In this document: positions 6,285 to 8,220 of the stretch, one piece after another | Position numbering within the stretch: the stretch's first letter is position 1 | Layout of the letters: each line of letters starts with the position of its first letter | Assembly (NCBI GenBank): GCA_946997275.1 | Contig: CAMPUN010000034.1 | Location: 1-8,220 of the forward strand | DNA: 8,220 nt | From: an uncultured Porphyromonas sp. | GTDB lineage: Bacteria; Bacteroidota; Bacteroidia; Bacteroidales; Porphyromonadaceae | Direction: 5' to 3' | Program-made: the position numbers and the translations under genes | Notes under the pieces: model-generated | What the model was told of the DNA's origin: nothing | Seen by the model: only the letters and a program-made list of their open reading frames with translations | Database searches by the model: none

Positions 6285-8220
6285 ATGAATAGACTAATAG
6301 ATATTTCTACCCGCTTAGTGGGATATGCCTTGATACTGCTGATGGTATCAGGCTGTGTTACGGAGAGGCCTGTGGCGTGTCCCGATGAAGGCTCCACAGC
6401 AGAACTCTCACTGCGACTCGCTGTGCAGGAGATCCGCTCACTGCGTGCTACAGAGCCAGGGGTTGATGCTCTTAATGAGAACAAGATCGAGAGACTCCAG
6501 ATCCTCTTCTACAAGGATGGTGCACTCTACTGGTCAGTCTCTCCGGCGCCCTCCACGGATGGCAACTATAGTATACCGATCCCAGAGGATAAGCAGGGAG
6601 GCTTCGATGGCAACTCTACGTATGACATCTATGTCGTGACCAACCTGACCTTCACAGCTCCACAGCAAGAGAGCGAGCTAGCGAAGATCCCAGTTAGCGA
6701 ATCGGTAGCTAAGATGCCTAACGATAAGTTTGTCATGCAGGGTAAGACCTCCAAGCAGATCAATCTTAAGACCCCTGAGGGTAAGCAGCTCGGTGCCGTT
6801 GAGCTACGCCGTGTAGCCAGCAAGCTACGCATCACGCCTACCGTGCAGGTCACAGGATATGAGTTAGGTGGCGAGATACAGGTCAAGTTCGTCGGAGCCA
6901 CAGATCGTGGCTACCTTACGGCTGAGGAGTCAGCTGACGGAGCTACACCCATCAGTTATGACTATCGAGTTACTCAGGACCAGCAGCCGCAGCTCTTCTA
7001 CTCTTACTATAGTAATTGGAGTAGCGATCCCGACCAAGCTCCCTACTACCTCCTCACCGTGCCACTCAAGAAGGAGGGCGAGACGACAGTTGTCAACAAC
7101 TTCTATCGCGTAGCCCTCACGCCTGCGGAGCCACACTTTACGGCCAATAAGCTCTACGACCTGAAGCTCGGCATCCATAAGCTCGGCTCCACAACTCCCG
7201 AAGAGCCTGTATCAATCACTGGCACGCTCTCTATCCTCCCCTGGACTCTCTGCGATGATCAGTATGATCTACCCGCAGCTAACTATCTAGAGGTGTCAGA
7301 GAAAGAGGCTCATATCTACAATGTGGAGACTCATACTATATCTTATGAGTCCTCTAAAAAGCCAGTTACGATCCAGATCGTGGAGGTTAGCTTCAGCTAT
7401 GTCAATGGAGCTACGGGAGAGGCAATAACAGAAGCTATCCCCAACTCCAGTGATCAGTACCCGACGGTTACCGTGGTGGGAAATCAGATCGAGATTCAGT
7501 CTAAGCTACCAATCAACAATATCCCCAAGAAGATCCGCTTTAAGGTCAGCAATGGCATCGCAGAGCTAGATAAAGAGGTCACGGTGTTCCAGTACCCCTC
7601 CCTCTTTATCACCAATACGGAGGGTGCGAAGTCTTCGCGAAGACCAGACGGTACCTTAGAGCATAGCGGTTTGAACAACAAAGCAATCTACCGTATCACT
7701 GTACAGAATCCACCCGAAGGTATGATCCTAGGCTTCCCTCCGAGAGAGACCACAGACTTCTGGCCAGCAAAATGGTACGGATGGGGAAGACATTGGGAAT
7801 TAATTAATGGAGCGAAGATTTCTGATTTTACTACCATGCGTGATGCTGAGACTGCTCAGATGGTTTCACCCAGCTTTGAGCTCGCCTCTCAGCTTGGAGC
7901 TACGGGATCTTTGACCTATTTAGAGTATGGCTGGACTCGAAAAGGAAATAAAACTAACAAGATAGTAGCCTATGAGGAGACTGCATTGTGCAACTGCGCG
8001 ACCTATACAGAGACGCGTGAAGTCAATGGGCAGCTGGTGACCCTCGATGATTGGCGACTACCGACAGAGGCTGAGATCAGACTGATAGACCAGCTACAGA
8101 ACGACCCCAATAGTGCAGTCAAATCCATTATAACGGGTAGATACTACTGGAGTGCTAAGAGCGATGCAGCAATAGAGTTGCAAGGTGGTAGCGAGGGTTC
8201 CCCAACTAAAGCTTACACCC
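6285..8220 (+). CDS. fimD: FimD accessory (tip-complex) fimbrial subunit, right end cut by window
   Basis: The frame is open from the ATG at 6285 to the window edge, giving 645 codons with no stop. P. gingivalis FimD is, from memory, about 670 residues, so little is missing. The signal peptide ends in the lipobox MVSGC with Cys24. Arg54-Ala55 (RSLRATE) is a candidate processing site. Residues about 38-325 are a fimbrilin-like core (IERLQILFYKDG at 68-79, YDIYVVTNLTF at 113-123, and the PW motif in SILPWTLCDD at 316-325). Residues about 330-440 form a further beta domain. The last part (about 465-645) has a CNC cluster at 569-571, DDWRLPTEAEIRL at 588-600 and GRYYWSA at 618-624, a WRLPT...YWS pattern like the Fibrobacter-succinogenes-major-paralog or lectin-like folds. 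This end is a plausible tip adhesin. Lysine codons change from all AAG to mixed AAA/AAG past residue 330. Confidence 0.83.
   Translation, partial: MNRLIDISTRLVGYALILLMVSGCVTERPVACPDEGSTAELSLRLAVQEIRSLRATEPGVDALNENKIERLQILFYKDGALYWSVSPAPSTDGNYSIPIPEDKQGGFDGNSTYDIYVVTNLTFTAPQQESELAKIPVSESVAKMPNDKFVMQGKTSKQINLKTPEGKQLGAVELRRVASKLRITPTVQVTGYELGGEIQVKFVGATDRGYLTAEESADGATPISYDYRVTQDQQPQLFYSYYSNWSSDPDQAPYYLLTVPLKKEGETTVVNNFYRVALTPAEPHFTANKLYDLKLGIHKLGSTTPEEPVSITGTLSILPWTLCDDQYDLPAANYLEVSEKEAHIYNVETHTISYESSKKPVTIQIVEVSFSYVNGATGEAITEAIPNSSDQYPTVTVVGNQIEIQSKLPINNIPKKIRFKVSNGIAELDKEVTVFQYPSLFITNTEGAKSSRRPDGTLEHSGLNNKAIYRITVQNPPEGMILGFPPRETTDFWPAKWYGWGRHWELINGAKISDFTTMRDAETAQMVSPSFELASQLGATGSLTYLEYGWTRKGNKTNKIVAYEETALCNCATYTETREVNGQLVTLDDWRLPTEAEIRLIDQLQNDPNSAVKSIITGRYYWSAKSDAAIELQGGSEGSPTKAYT

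Noticed and set aside
1..8220. A novel, undescribed system, or CRISPR, tRNA, rRNA or defence genes
   Set aside because: All six genes fit the known FimA-type fimbrial cluster, and no spaced-repeat array, RNA gene or transposase gene was seen.

Overview
The window looks like a Porphyromonas (Bacteroidota) chromosome carrying a type V fimbrial locus of the FimA class. The clue is the protein at 2589-3770. From memory it is collinear with Porphyromonas gingivalis FimA along nearly its whole length, sharing landmarks such as ATISV, VMVY.GE, KQSN.FG, HPTILC and LTITGPGTN. The gene order matches too: fimX-pgmA-fimA-fimB-fimC-fimD, with fimE expected just past the right edge. The sequence diverges too much to be P. 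gingivalis itself, so a different Porphyromonas species is my best guess. No database search was possible.

Layout: 1-478 has no convincing gene. It holds a perfect 10-bp inverted repeat, a cluster of three related 18-bp repeats spaced by whole helical turns, and a Bacteroidota-type -7 box. Six genes follow, all on the + strand. fimX (479-1057, DUF3575) and pgmA (1088-2542, DUF3868 with OmpA-like and TPR-like parts) are envelope proteins with type I signal peptides. fimA (2589-3770) is the lipoprotein-type major pilin precursor. A 191-bp gap follows, with a strong hairpin and a long-range inverted repeat. Then come fimB (3962-4909, anchor), fimC (4941-6260) and fimD (6285 to the edge, open), which encode accessory subunits. 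Gaps other than the fimA-fimB one are 24-46 bp, as in an operon.

How they work together (family knowledge applied by inference): the FimA-class precursors are exported as lipoproteins and moved to the outer surface. A protease cuts after an arginine and removes the first strand, and the C-terminal strand of the next subunit fills the groove. FimB would anchor the fibre and limit its length, and FimC, FimD and FimE would form the accessory tip complex. FimX and PgmA are upstream partners of unsettled mechanism. The hairpin after fimA offers a way to make much pilin and little of the minor subunits.

This is a recognisable, described system, not a new one. The points most worth a second look are the phased repeats upstream of fimX, the structured fimA-fimB gap, the conserved Arg46-Ala47 site in FimA, and an abrupt lysine-codon shift in the C-terminal half of fimD.
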